DNA of 64,000 nt from Cryoendolithus antarcticus (lineage: Eukaryota > Ascomycota > Dothideomycetes > Cladosporiales > Cladosporiaceae), in assembly GCA_002077065.1 (NCBI GenBank), contig NAJO01000002.1:1240001-1304000 (forward strand), in the 5' to 3' direction. Shown piece by piece: positions 21,397-33,607 of the stretch (positions are counted from its first letter, which is position 1; each line of letters begins with the position of its first letter). The notes below the pieces were generated by a model. It was not told the DNA's origin. It did not search any database and saw only the letters and a program-made list of their open reading frames with translations. A program made the translations under genes and the position numbers.

Positions 21397-24300
21397 CGGT
21401 GCAGATCATCAGATGCGTTTCATGTGCTTGAACCAACAGGAGATGATCGGTCGATTCACCCCGGTCCGGGCAGCAAGCGAGTGTGGTGGAAGGAAAAGAA
21501 GAAATGGAAGTAATCGGAGCTTCAGTGCGGTTTCACTTCTCGTGCAAACATCGCGGGCTAGTGGTGAGAAAGACCAACCCTTCAGCAAGAGAGATGGCAG
21601 GTGTTCGATGTAATGCTGCAGTATGCAGGTAGCACCTGCGCGCGTGGTGCATCTAGTGTGTGCATGGTTGTGGCGTTCTTTGGCCCGACTCGGCTATGCA
21701 AACCTTGTGACCCGGCCAGTCAGAACTGGGCGATTCCTCATCCCAGCTTGTCATCAGCATTTTGGGCCTGCAAGGCGTTCCACACCTGTGATTCGGGACG
21801 CAGGCACATGCAGCCTGGCCGCTATCCATCATCATGCGTCCGTTCACCGACTCACTATCCGACAGAGCTGACGATTCCTGCCACCGGGGAACGACCACAT
21901 TGGTTCACTGCCGTTGCCAGCACACTCGAATCATGCCGGGGAATGTTGCCACTGCATGACTAGATGTTGCCACTGCATCGCTGCACTGAAGGTCCTGGTA
22001 CCCGGGTGGCCGCACCGACATGACGACTCAATCATAAGCATGCGATCTGCTGCAGTGACTTCGGCAGTCATGACCTTGCTCAGTCGCGTGGTCTCCAGAT
22101 CGCGTGCGCTTCTTCGCTGGTCTTGACTGATGGTCGGCAGAGCTGACGGACCCTCTGCCGATGGACGAAATGCTGTATGGCGAGCTGGACGCAGCGTAGC
22201 GAGATTGTCGCCGAACTCCAGGATCATGGTCATAGTCATACTTCGCCCTCTCCAAGTGCTGATGAGTCCTGTGTTACTATCAGGCAGCCCACGACTGTCT
22301 CTTTGCACTTGAAGTGCCGAGAAGAGAGTGCACTCAAGGTCTGATGTGGAGCGTGATGACTTACGGCTCTCACCAGCACATCGGTCGACCGTTAATTTTC
22401 GTGGTCTAACGCAAAGGCGCCCCAGCACCAGCTTTCTATGACAGAGAGTTCCTTCACATATACGGAAGAGCGGGTACAATCGCTACGCCACCCTTTGGCG
22501 CCATGCTCTGACGACCAAGCACCATACATTGATGCAGCTGGATGACGATAGCATGCCGAGGGACCTTAGAGCGGTGTAGATGGATAGCGTCTGGACGTGG
22601 CCGGGGATCTCTCACTATTTCCGCTGCTATCATGTTGCAGATGTACCTTGATCTGCCTGCGTTTGTCGCTCACGCTCTTGTCCGAATTCATTAAAATCAC
22701 TGGAACGGTTCTCAATGAAAAGATTGCGGAGCAGTGCCAGAGTTCCATGGTCCTTGCTGCAGAGCCGAGCATAGCTGCTTCTTGAGTCGCTCCGCTTTCG
22801 CAGCCTGGTCCGCGTGAATGTGCGCCGCAGCCCATGATCACCCTGTCGTCTTCGGCTGGCTGCTCAGAGTACATGGTCTGACGCTCGCAAGGAGCCGCAG
22901 GTAGCTTAGCTCCATGATGCTGGAGTCACTGATCTGGGAGCATGTTCGTGCGATAACGGATATCAGGTGAGAAAAGAGTGCCCGCAACGATCGTGACCAA
23001 GCCGGCGGCGCTAGAACCACTGCTCCCTCGTCGTCTACTGGACCAGTGCTGTAGTGCCGCAAGCCAGCTCATAGCTGTGAGTCGACCTGGACAGCCACAG
23101 CCGGTGTGCATCTGGACAAACAAGTGCTCTGCAAGGCAACCTAGCCAGTCCCTGATGCTGCCAGGCCGAGAGTAGCTTTCTCTTGCGCCAAGGCAATCAT
23201 GCGATTGTCTGAGAACGATCCGCAGTGCCCAGTAAGTTGTTTCGTTTCCTCTCAACTAGCTCCCCTGTACGACGTGGCATCCTCGTCTTTCGACTCTGCT
23301 GTTCCCATTCAGGACGGTAGGGAGTGCTACTGTCGATCGCGTGGAATGGCCAAGCGTTTCAGAGGCATTGGATGCACCTTCGAGCCGCCTGAGTAGCCGA
23401 GTGGTCGCCTATGCGATCGTCGACCGGTCAGGATGAATAAATATGGCGGTATGAGCCGTCTTAGTAGTCCACAGAATGCCTGCAAATAAGTATTACGTGT
23501 TATCTTATGCGTGCACAGAGACGTAATGGACAAAGGTGGAGCTACAAAGGTGACAGAACGACGACCAAGCTTGCAAAGAAGAAGGAACAACAGGCCATCC
23601 TGCCTGCTCCGCCCTAGCGCTCACAGCGTCAATGAACATCACCTGCATGCACATGGGCAATTGAAGGCAACGTCAGCTGCAGTCACTACTTGAGCTATCC
23701 CCATTTGATCAACTCGTCAAGTAGACGACGGGTCAGGACTGACGACACAATATCCTAACGGTGGTGTGCTGGCTCGACGCGGTACAGCTGGCGGCCTCCA
23801 GGTCTATGGATTGACCACAAGACAGCAGGGCTAGATATAGTACAAACGACGCGATGCGAGACAATGCATGCGCCAGAGAGGTAGGTCCAGACTAAATCTC
23901 TCTCCAAGAGCCACGCAACTATGACCAAGTCGACAACGAGAGCCGCCCGCCATCATCGCACTGAGCTCTCGCTCTCTCACTCCCTCTCCCTCCCTCCAGT
24001 ACCAATGCCAACAATATTCCAGCGCTGCCATTGGCTCGCTCGCGACTCTGAATTAGTACCGTTCCGTCACCGAGATGGTAGTCATCTCTAGCGATTATAG
24101 ACAGGGCACACTGCTACTTCTCGCCGGCACTGCAACCAGAGTACTTCCGATCACGAATCGCGTGATACAAGCTAAAGCACCAACACACCTGGCAATGAGA
24201 CCTAATGTCAGGCATTGAGCAGACATACCTGGCATGGCACCTGCCTCTGGGCCCAGAGTTACCATTTAGCCAGCACCGAAACTGTGGCCTCTTCATCGAC

Positions 24301-24529
24301 ACTCACGACCGCTGCGCCACTTGTGCGCCAGGTTAGATCGCACAAACTAAACCAATCTCATCGCCTTACTGGTCATGCCGAGTTGCGTGGCGGGTGCTGC
24401 TTGGCATGCTTCGCGTCGATCCTCATCACATGGCCATCGTGCCGGATTGGAGGGCGCTCTGAGGGTTATGTTGCGTGGAGTACGGAGAGAACGATCGAAG
24501 GAACGTTGCAATATGCACTACACAATACC
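21397..24529. other. Gene-poor 3.1-kb region
   Basis: No frame above about 180 codons, and none with a domain, signal peptide or matching splice structure. It contains a 15-bp direct repeat (21943-21957 and 21964-21978), a pyrimidine-rich run near 23970-23998 and a short tRNA-Ser-like string near 23390 without the rest of a tRNA. I saw no terminal repeats, transposase or reverse transcriptase remnant. Confidence 0.5.
21943..21978. repeat. 15-bp direct repeat, two copies, 21-bp period
   Basis: The string ATGTTGCCACTGCAT occurs at 21943-21957 and again at 21964-21978. Too short to assign a role. Confidence 0.8.
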
Positions 24530-26181
24530 TTACAGCTTAGCATTAGGCATATTCTTCATCGCCTGCCTCACTCCCAAATCCGCAAGAATCTCCTCCGTCC
24601 CTCCCAAGATCGCATCGAACTTGTACGTCCGATGGAACATCTCCACCAAGCTCCCCATACCACCTTGTGTGATCCCGCGACCGCCAAATATGTTGGTCGC
24701 CTCGTCGGCGATATCATGAGCAGCTCTCGTAGCCGAGAACTTCAGCAGTCCAATCGGACCGCCTAGACTCTTCGATTGCTGGGCGTAGGACATGGTGGTC
24801 ATCTGATACGTGAGCGTCTCGAGCCAGGCTTGGTGGGATTCGACGAGGGCGATCATCTTGGCGAGCTTTTGGCGTATCACAGGCTGGGAGATGAGCGGTT
24901 TGCCGAAGACAAGACGTTGGTGCGACCACTTCAAGCACTCTTCGAGGACAGCCCGTGACCACTGGATGACTGCACATGCCATCATCCAGCGTTCGTGGTT
25001 AAAGTTGGACTAGATGGTGGTGGTCAATTCGTGGGTGGGAGAAAAGTTGCAAAGGCTTAGCACTTACCATGATCGTGATCATGCCTTTGTCGACTTCACC
25101 CATGAGGTGATCCGCGGGTACCTTGACATTCTCGAACTGGATATACGTCGTTGCGGCAGCAGTACTGTAGCTTGTCTTGATGAGCTTGGTCTCCACGCCC
25201 TCTCCTCGTGGGATGAGGAGCACTGTCAAGCCCTTCTTCGTCTTGCACCCGGTAACGAAGTAGTCGCTGAACATGCCGTTCGTGATCCACTTCTTCGTGC
25301 CATTGACTGTCCAGGTCTTGCCATCATCGCTCAGCTCGGCTGTCGTTCGCAGACCTTGGACATCGGAACCAGCAAAAGCCTCGGTGATCGCAAGGCACAT
25401 CTTCTTCTTACCCGAAAGCACCTCATCGGTCAACTTTCGCTTGAGCGGCTCGTTATGCAGCCAGTGTTGTACAGCTGTGAGAGAGATGGTCATACCCTGC
25501 AATGCGATCAGCTCCGTCCCCCGTAGAATTCTGCCAGGCAAAAAGGGCACCTACCGCCATATTCCCATCCTGGAACCCTCTTGACCCTGTCCTAGCCAGT
25601 TCCTGACTAGCAATCAAGTCCGCGAACGCATCGAAGTCCTCTCCCTTCATGGTCCCGCTCAACAAATCCCTCCCCTTCAGATGCTCGCCCGGACCCAATC
25701 TCATAGCAAGCACATTCTCCTTCGCCATCTTGTCAATCAACTTCTGGCTAATGAACGTCCCATCCTTCTCCTTCTCCTGCGCCTCAGGCGTCACATGCTC
25801 GTCGACGAACTTCCTCAGCGCCTTCCGCAGAGCCCGGTGCTTATCCGTGTAGTAGGGGCTTGAGTAGGCCGGCGTCAGCCATAGAGGCTCTGCGTAGGGT
25901 ACTTGGCTCAAGTCGCCGGGCTGCTGGTCGATCACTTCGGGGCTTTCGTTCTCGAGAGTGCCGATGCAGAGTGAGGCATACTTTTGAAGCACTTCGTGGC
26001 GATGGAGGTTGTAGAATGCTGTTGTGGCGTCCTGTCCAGCTACTTGTTGCAACACAACATTCCCGCCGGGATGTGCGTCCAGGAAGTCTGAAAGATCGTA
26101 TACCTTATGGTCGACTATGCACCATAGATCTTCCTCTGAATTGTGCTTGCCGACTTCCTGACGTGTGAGTGCGGCCTTCAT
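24530..26181 (-). CDS. Acyl-CoA dehydrogenase with N-terminal cytochrome b5 domain
   Basis: Three exons (25555-26181, 25068-25496, 24530-25009) give about 511 residues. Residues 1-85 are a cytochrome b5-like haem domain with the axial-ligand motif DAHPGGNVVLQQVAGQDATTAF and a second His in NLHRHEVL. The rest is an acyl-CoA dehydrogenase: CLAITEAFAGSDVQGLRT (FAD-binding), TVNGTKKWITNG, and the C-terminal helical domain with TNIFGGRGITQGG and TEEILADLGVRQAM. These fungal fusions are annotated as acyl-CoA dehydrogenases; the b5 module may pass electrons, which is inference. The catalytic Glu position cannot be fixed without alignment. There is no clear transit peptide, and no SKL-type peroxisomal signal (ends MPNAKL; AKL is a possible PTS1 variant). 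Confidence 0.92.
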
Positions 26182-26553
26182 GATAGCAGATTGGAGCCTG
26201 TAAGACGAGTTGGGCAGACTAGATGAAGGCTGGGAGGCAAGACGAGATACTAGATGGGCACCTACTGATCTGACAGATGTAGAGAACTGCTGCTTTCTGT
26301 GTGTACATCAATGCTAGTAGTGACACCTCGATTGTGGCGCGTGAGACAGAAGCCGAGGTCGAAATCGAAACGCAGACGCAGCCAATAGGAGAATTCACAG
26401 TGCTCAGCAACACCGTGATGGCTACTGTTACTGTCTATGTAGGTATCGCTCTATCGTGTAGCCGTTCAGCTCTTCCGTATTTCATCATGACCTTCCGACG
26501 AGGCGCCTGGTGTACACTTCGTTGCAGCGACTTCTCCAAAGCAAAGCCATTCC
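26182..26553. other. Short intergenic region
   Basis: A 372-bp spacer between two minus-strand genes, presumably the promoter of the acyl-CoA dehydrogenase gene. No gene is seen. Confidence 0.4.
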
Positions 26554-27651
26554 TTAAGTGTGCTTCTCGTTGACGAGCGTGATGCGGTAACGCATTTGTC
26601 CGGTGTTAAAGCGCTTAATGGCATCGTTCGCCTTCTCCATTGGGAACAGCTCGATCATAGGCTTGATATCCTTCTCGACAACGAAGTCCAACATCTCCTC
26701 GATCTGAGCTGGCGGGCCAATCATGCTGCCCTTCAGCGTCACACCCTTGGCAATGAACGCGAAAGCTGTAAGATCCGGTAGCTTATCCTCTGGCGCACCG
26801 ACCTGGACGAAGGTACCCTTAACCTTGAGCAGGCTGAGGTAGTCCATGAGCGGCATTTTGCTGTTGGAGACGGTGCATACGATGAGATCGAGGCTACGAG
26901 CGTGATGCTGAGCCCAGTCTGGGTCCTCGTCGGTGGAAATGTATTCGTCTGCACCGAGCTTAAGGACATCCGCCTTCTTTTCTGCTTTCCTGGAAATGCC
27001 AACAACCTTGTCTGCGCCGAGAGCTTTGGCAAAGAGAACACCAAAGTGACCGAGGCCACCAACACCAATGATGCCGACCTTCTTCCCTGGTCCACAGCCA
27101 TTATCCTTGAGTGGCGAGTAGAGGGTGATACCACCACAAAGCATAGGCGCGGCATCCTCACTTGCGATCTTCTCGGGGATCTTGAAGACGAAGTGCGAAG
27201 TCGCGCGATGGTAGTCTGAGTAGCCTCCGTAGCTTGTGCCGCCTCCAGGGTACTTGTCGGCGAATGTGTTGGTGGCGTTCATGCAGTGATTCTCAAGTCC
27301 ATTCTGGCACTCCTCGCAGTCACCCTTTTGATTTTGGCAGGAAGCATTCTGAGCGCCGACGCCGACTCTGTCGCCGACCTTGATGCCCTTCTCGACTTTC
27401 GACCCAACGCGAACGGCCTTGCCGACGATTTCGTGGCCAACGCAGCACGGGTAGGCGGTTGGACCCCAGCCTGCTGACAGAGTGTGTAGGTCACTGCCAC
27501 AGATGCCAGCGTGAGAGACCTGGATGTCCACGTCCGCCTCGTCAAATGGCTTGATGGTGTCCTTGGGGAATTCTTGCCACACCATGTTACCCTTGGCCGA
27601 CTCCTTGTCCAGACCCATCCATCCTTGGAAGGTGTACTGTTCGGTCGCCAT
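26554..27651 (-). CDS. Zinc-dependent NADP(H) alcohol dehydrogenase (ADH6/cinnamyl-type MDR)
   Basis: A single exon of 365 codons from ATG 27651 (MATEQYTFQGW). It is a medium-chain dehydrogenase/reductase of the ADH6/cinnamyl alcohol type. Catalytic zinc ligands are in SHAGICGSDLHTL and GHEIVG, and structural zinc cysteines in the stretch from CQNQKGDCEECQNGLENHC. The Rossmann motif is GIIGVGGLGHFG, and the following ISRKAEKK fits NADP preference (Ser/Arg near the ribose phosphate). It should interconvert aldehydes and alcohols in the cytosol. An upstream in-frame start at 27720 would add 23 residues, but the 27651 start matches family length. A short TTGA repeat lies just upstream (about 27659-27680). 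Confidence 0.94.
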   Translation of the reverse strand: MATEQYTFQGWMGLDKESAKGNMVWQEFPKDTIKPFDEADVDIQVSHAGICGSDLHTLSAGWGPTAYPCCVGHEIVGKAVRVGSKVEKGIKVGDRVGVGAQNASCQNQKGDCEECQNGLENHCMNATNTFADKYPGGGTSYGGYSDYHRATSHFVFKIPEKIASEDAAPMLCGGITLYSPLKDNGCGPGKKVGIIGVGGLGHFGVLFAKALGADKVVGISRKAEKKADVLKLGADEYISTDEDPDWAQHHARSLDLIVCTVSNSKMPLMDYLSLLKVKGTFVQVGAPEDKLPDLTAFAFIAKGVTLKGSMIGPPAQIEEMLDFVVEKDIKPMIELFPMEKANDAIKRFNTGQMRYRITLVNEKHT

Positions 27652-28277
27652 ATTTTTGATGTGATTGATTGATTGATTTGGAGGAATAAGACTTCTTACA
27701 ATAAAGGGAAAACGTTGCACTATAAGAGGTGTGAAGCGAAGGCACGACGGTTCATATACTTTCTCCAGCTCTATGACATCGACGACGGATATTCTCAGGT
27801 ATCACCGTTATCGCCGCCACCCCTGCCCCACTATGCGCTGCAGTCCAGGCCAACGGCAGTGAGTGTCTCGTCGGCTTGTCACTGCGGGACACAAGAACTT
27901 TTTCCAATGCACACTCATGACGTAAGGCCCTGAACGTTGTTCTCCAAATGGTACCTGGGGAAGCTGCATTGATCGAGATCTACATTCGCTACTCCGAAAG
28001 ATTTGAATTATGAGACCGCTGTTATCAACTCGCTTGCGGCAGCGACAAGCCGCGGTGCTGTATCTGTGCGACTCGGGGTTCAACGCACACTTGGTGACGC
28101 GCCACATCTTTCTCGCCCATAGCGATCGACTTGTTTGCTATTTCAGGTGCGCCTGTAGTGGCACAGGAGAGATGAGACTACTGAAGAAGCAGAGGCACCA
28201 ACGAGGGTACAAAGCAATGCAAATCTTCAAGTGACATACGTTGAAAGTATTGTATGTACGAAGAGGACTACCGCTTA
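27652..28277. other. Intergenic region with short TTGA microrepeat
   Basis: About 0.63 kb that starts with three to four TTGA/ATTG units immediately upstream of the ADH start codon. No supported gene lies in it. Confidence 0.4.
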
Positions 28278-29343
28278 TCAAGCCTCGACTTCGATCATCT
28301 TGGGAGTCTCATCCAAGCTGATAGCGCTCAAGAGCTGGCGCAGCGTTGCCTGTGCAGCTTCCTCGGTCTTCCGCTGGGTAGCTCGGAGCGTGGGTCCTTT
28401 CGCGAGAACCTTGCCAGCATTTGTCGCAGCGCGGCAAAGCGCCAAAGCTACTGGCGCATCGCCCTTCATACCCTCAACAATGTCAACCTCGACCGTGCGC
28501 AAAGTTGGCACTTGCCGCATGATCCCTTCCAGCAAATCGACACAGAACCATTTGTATGTATCCTTAGTGCTATTCTTTCCCCTGAACCCTTCGAAATGCG
28601 GCTCGCTCGGGTCTACCTCCACGAACACTTTGAGCGTCCGCACGTTGATGCAGTCGCGCAGGCCGAGACTCTCATCCGTGTTCTGGCATCTTGGTGGCTT
28701 ACTCCAACCTTGACCGAGCCGGAGATCCAACGTGTGGATGATAGCTCGATATTTGGCAGGCAGTCGGGCAAGAAGTGGCTTCTTGGTGTTGAAGAAGCGG
28801 CCGTGGTTTGGATAGATCCTCACAGGCTGGCTAAAGAAGACGCGAAAGGCTTCGTCGTACATCTGTCTGCCGACCAGGAAGGCCTGCAGCCGTGGCCGCA
28901 CCAGATACCAGTTGATGTTCGGCTCTGTGGACACGGCGAGTCAGTATTGAAATCCACTAGCTCAAGTGTTTTGCGTGCCGCATACCGAGATCGAGTGGCG
29001 GCGCAGGCTTATCATCCAGACCCACGACCAGCGCCGCCGCCTTCTTGCCGTGATAAAGCTCGTGCACATGGCGAGCACTGATATACAGCGCCTCCTCATA
29101 TATGCGCAGCCGCAGCTCCGATGGCAAATCGAAGAACCTGAACGGCTGCCTTTTCACCACCACTACCTCCTCCAACTCATCATCTCCGTCGCCCACGGGT
29201 GGTGAGGGCGCGCGAGAGGTAGGTACCGAGCTCGCCGGACTCGTGCCGGCGGTGTCGGGCTTCAAACGCTCAGCGTCGGTGGGCTTCGCGGAGGTCGTGC
29301 TGGTCCCTGATTTCTCCGCTTTTGCCTTGCGGTGCTTGGCCAT
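28278..29343 (-). CDS. F-box/DUF7730-like protein
   Basis: Two exons (28986-29343 and 28278-28924; donor GTATGC, acceptor TCCACAG) give about 334 residues from ATG 29343 (MAKHRKAKAEKSG). A Lys/Ser/Thr-rich N-terminus of about 70 residues precedes FRFFDLPSELRLRIYEEAL, the F-box-like opening of the fungal DUF7730 group. NINWYLVRPRLQAFLVGRQMYDEA and later LRTVEVDIVEGM follow the usual alternating pattern. Such proteins are abundant in filamentous ascomycetes and may act as SCF adaptors, but few have known substrates. The long upstream frame (to 29538) is probably 5' leader. Confidence 0.75.
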
Positions 29344-29948
29344 TCGGGAAGTATTCACAGCAGCACAGGTAGGAGGTCGCAGGGACGGTGGAGAAGCTAG
29401 GCTCTTGATGATTCGGATTGCACGGGGTACAGTCAGGTCATCGCGTGACCTAAAGTTCATCCATCCATCGTGACGGTGGCGTCGGCGAGGGAGTGGTGGT
29501 TGGTAGGTAGAATACGATAAAGGGTACAGTGTTGGCAATGAGACATGTAGGACTCCTCTTTGGCCACTCGGTCTAGACTAGTAGGTACGTAGCGCGGGCT
29601 GTGTGTGCCGTGGCGAAGGATTGAGCAGGATGGAGATATCAGGCCAGCACGGGAGTCGACAAGAAAGTGTGATGATTCTGCAACTTCTTGGAGCTGACCT
29701 TGGTCGCTCTGCCTGGCAATTTCAACAAGCTGCCCAAGGAGGAGCGGACTGAGTGTCTATTTCTGCGCCAGGGGTATAAACTTTCATGGTGAGAGGGAAG
29801 AGAATGGTGCAGAGCGGCGGCGGGGTTTTCACTGTCTCCAGCGCACAGACCGGCTTATGTCAGCTTTCAATATCGAGGCTCCACCAAAATTGCATCAGAA
29901 GCCTCGCTGTCGATGACAACACAGCACAAGGTACAATCATACACCGGC
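29344..29948. promoter_or_regulatory. Divergent promoter region
   Basis: About 0.6 kb between two head-to-head genes. Upstream ATGs occur before the chosen Kap120 start, one (29854) opening a 20-codon frame that stops just before it, which could act as an upstream ORF. Confidence 0.4.
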
Positions 29949-32900
29949 ATGTCCTTCACATTAGAAGTGCCTGGAGAAGCCAATCCCCTCACAGAGAGTC
30001 TGCTGATACATAGCTTGAAGAGCGCCTCTTCGTCCGATCCTATACAGATACAGACTGGGACTCAACAGCTCCAAACATGGGAGAGATCGAGTGGCTACTA
30101 TGTCCACCTGCAGTCCGCGTACCTTGATCGGCGACTACCTCTCGAGCTGAGATATCTTGCAATCATCCAGCTCAAGAATGGGATTGACAAGTACTGGCGG
30201 AAGACAGCTACCAAGTAGGTCCATTCGGTGTTCCCTCACTGTCGTCACCCAAATACTACTAGCTGTTCAGGTCATCATCTAGAGATGGAACAGCCGTAGA
30301 CTCCTCAACTTTCAACAAGATGAGCGAGTATCGCTGACTCTGACAACAGCGCGGTGCAGAGAGACGATAAGGACATCCTCCGTTCGCGACTGGCCGAAAG
30401 TGCCCTTTCCGAGTATGACAGCAGCCTCGTTCGTCAGAGCGCTCTAGTGTACGCTAAGATCGCACGCTATGAATTCCCTAGTGATTGGCCGGACGCGATC
30501 AATTCGCTACTGTCTGTTCTGCGGAGCTCAACAAGTGGCAAGCGAGAAGAAAATGCACTCTTGATCTTGCTACAACTCACAAAAGAGCTTTCAACAGCTC
30601 GCCTTGCTCGCGCACGACAGAATCTACAAGCCGCAACGCCGGAGTGTATCGCAGTAGTTGGTCAACGTTATGTCCCGTATGTGGAACAGTGGCAACGGGA
30701 TGGCACAGCAGAGACCGCTCTGCTCGGCAGTCTCATCTGCATCAAAGTTCTGCGAAGACTACTGATTACAGGCTACGAGCATCCAAATCGCGATGGCGAC
30801 GTGACAGCACTTTGGCGAATGTCGTGTCAGAACCTCTCCATTTGTCTACAGCTCATCGCGCAACCCAGTGTGCCGGGCCCTTGCAAGATACTAGTGCGCA
30901 AGAACATGTTACAGCTCGCAAAGTTACATCACGAGATGGCCAAGGATCATCCAGCAGCCTTTGCGTTGCTCCCAGACTCCGTACCCCTCGTGCAAGCATA
31001 CTGGTCACAGATCAAGATTTATGGGCCGAGCTTTGGCACTCGCTCTGCTGTGCTGTCTACTGGCTCCCATGAGCACCAAAATGGGGACGATGGTGATACA
31101 CCCGATACTGAGAAGTTCATTCTGCGGGCGATGCTGGTCGTGAGAGCATGCGTCAAGATGGTACACAACCCCAGCACCATCTTCAAGTATCGCCAGCCAA
31201 TGGACAAGGAAGAGCGACAGCAAGCGACGGAGCTGATCAAGCAACACCTGCTGGACCCGGTGTTCGTGAAGGAGGTGATGGAGGTGGTGATCACGAGCTA
31301 CTTCGTAATCAGAGAAATCGACCTCCGCGAGTGGGAAGAGGAAGCTGAAGAGTGGGAGAAACGGGAGATGGGTGATGGTGAAGACTGGGAATTCAACGTG
31401 CGATCATGTGCCGAAAAGCTCTTCCTCGATCTTGCCATCAACTACAAAGACATGCTGGTGAAGCCGCTGCTTGCCGTATTGTTGTCCGTCGCAACGCCCA
31501 GTAACGAGAACATTCTTCTGAAGGACTCGGTCTATACTGCCATAGGACTGGCTGCACCTGTGTTACACGATCAGCTGGACTTCGATGACTTCATTCGGAA
31601 TGTGTTGGTCCAAGAAGTCCAGAAGACCACCCCCGGGTACCATATCCTACGACGACGTGCGTCAATTCTGTTGGGCCAATGGATTACAGTCAAAATTAGC
31701 ACAGAGAGCAGGCCACTAGTCTTCCAGATTTTCCAGCACTTGCTCACTACGGATGGCCAACCACTCAATGATCAGGTTGTTCGAATTACGGCCGGACGAC
31801 AACTGAAGAACATCGCCGACGACTGGGAGTTCAGGGCGGACCAGTTCCTACCATACGCAGACACCACTTTGAGCCTTTTGATGGACCTCGTGAGCGAAGT
31901 CGAGAGCACGGAGACGAAGATGGCCCTCCTCAACACCATTTCCGTGATTGTTGAGAGACTTGAGCACCACATCACACCATTTGCTGAACGGATTATCGGT
32001 CTTCTGCCGCCATTATGGGAGCAGTCAGGCGAAGAGCATCTCATGAAGCAGGCGATCCTGACTATCCTAGCGCGTCTCGTCGCAGCTATGAGAGCTGACT
32101 CTCTGCCCTTTCATCCACTCGTGTTGCCCATCATTGAGGGTGCCATCAAGCCGGGTTCGGAGACTCAGGTGTACTTACTTGAAGATGCAATGGACCTGTG
32201 GAGTAATATTCTCGTCCAAACACCGTCGAACGCAGCGTCCGTTGAGCTCCTCATACTGTCGCAGTACCTGTCCTCCATCTTTGAGCTTGGCTCAGAGAAC
32301 CTTCGCAAAGGGCTCGAGATCGCGGAGTCTTACGTCCTGCTTGCGCCTTCGCATATGCTGACGAACGACGTCCACCGGCAAAACGTGACTTCGCTCACTG
32401 CGCTTCTCGGATCTCTGCGACCTGATGCCAATGGTCTAGTATGCTCCCTGCTAGAGACCACGATCCAGGCAGCGGGAAGTCTGGGCGGAGAGACCGCTGT
32501 ACGCCAGGTAGTGTCAGATTACTGTGAATTTGGTCTTATGAGCAAGCTTCTTACCGGACTGCACGGCAGCTACGTAGCACACTGCACGACTGGGCCACTT
32601 GCGAAGGATCCTCCAGTAGACGGCATCGTTGAAACAGATTACTTCAGCATTCTTGCTCGTCTGGTGCTCAGCTCTAGTGAGACGTTCTGCCACGGTCTAA
32701 TGGTCTCGGCGCCGAAAGACGCTTCGGGCAACGCAGAACTAGGTCACACCTTCACATGGCTACTTGAAGAATGGTTCTCGCACTTCGAAAACATCGGCGA
32801 CCCTGCCCGGCGCAAGCTCATGGCTCTCGCCTTGACACAGCTTCTTAGTACGGGCTCGCCACAACTTCTGCAAAGACTGCAGTCATTGATGACAGTCTGG

Positions 32901-33194
32901 ACTGACGTAGTCACCGAGTTGCACGACGAAGACGCTGGACCCATGAGTGACTCTCTCGTCCGTCGCGTCGATCGCTCTGAGACCGTTGCGGGTGTCGAAG
33001 GTCCGGAGGCTCCGGAAGACATCAGACGGAGAGATATGGCGAATTTGGATCCAGTGCACGCCGTAAGTCTGCCAGAATCCATCAAGTCGCGACTAGGAGC
33101 GGTGATGGCGGAGAACTCGAACTTCCAGCAAGAGTGGCTTGCGAACGTGGACCAGGATGTTGTCAAGGCGTTTGGTGCGTTGGGGATCATGTGA
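29949..33194 (+). CDS. KAP120: Karyopherin/importin-beta family protein, Kap120-like (importin-11)
   Basis: Exons 29949-30214 and 30350-33194 give about 1,036 residues, matching yeast Kap120. The protein is an all-helical HEAT-repeat nuclear import receptor. The importin-beta N-terminal Ran-binding module is clear: QIQTGTQQLQTWERSSGYYVHLQ, YLAIIQLKNGIDKYWRK spliced to NAVQRDDKDILRSRL. VLRRLLITGYEHPNRD also fits Kap120. The start at 29949 (MSFTLEVPGEANPL) is favoured over an in-frame ATG at 29913 because relatives begin close to it. The 135-nt intron has donor AA-GTAGGT and acceptor ACAACAG. An acidic stretch (REWEEEAEEWEKREMGDGEDWEF) lies near residue 360. Kap120 carries ribosome-assembly cargo in yeast. 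Confidence 0.93.
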
Positions 33195-33607
33195 GCCACG
33201 GCGGCAACCACGCCGTTCCGGATCCTGAAACATTGAAGAGGCTTATTATCAACTCAGCTGAGCGTATGCCCCGCCTTGACGGTACCTTCACGAACAGCGT
33301 GGTGAACGCGAAGATGGCAAGGCACTCGCGCCTAGCTCTCACTAACGCTGCATGCTGGGCTTGCTGCACTGGCTGAGTCCGCAGATGCGTAGGAGCGTTT
33401 CGGACCTTTGGAGCAGCACAGGTAAGTCAGAGCTTGTATTATTGCATGATGCCGCCAAGGGCTATCTATCTCCCCTCGTGCTGTCAAACGCACAACGCTA
33501 TTCAAGTCATTTGCAATCATCATCAGACCATCCCACTGATCGGCCCGTGTCCGCATTCAAGCAATCATAGTTCATCATATTGTCCCGGCCTCTAACGATT
33601 CTTCCGC
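33195..33607. other. Convergent spacer
   Basis: A 413-bp gap between convergent stop codons, with no supported gene. Confidence 0.4.

Noticed and set aside
21943..21978. CRISPR-like or satellite array
   Set aside because: Only two 15-bp copies are present, and CRISPR arrays are not expected in a fungal nuclear genome.
23380..23440. tRNA-Ser/Leu-like string TAGCCGAGTGGTC
   Set aside because: Only an A-box-like segment is present; there is no matching acceptor stem, anticodon arm or T-loop B box.
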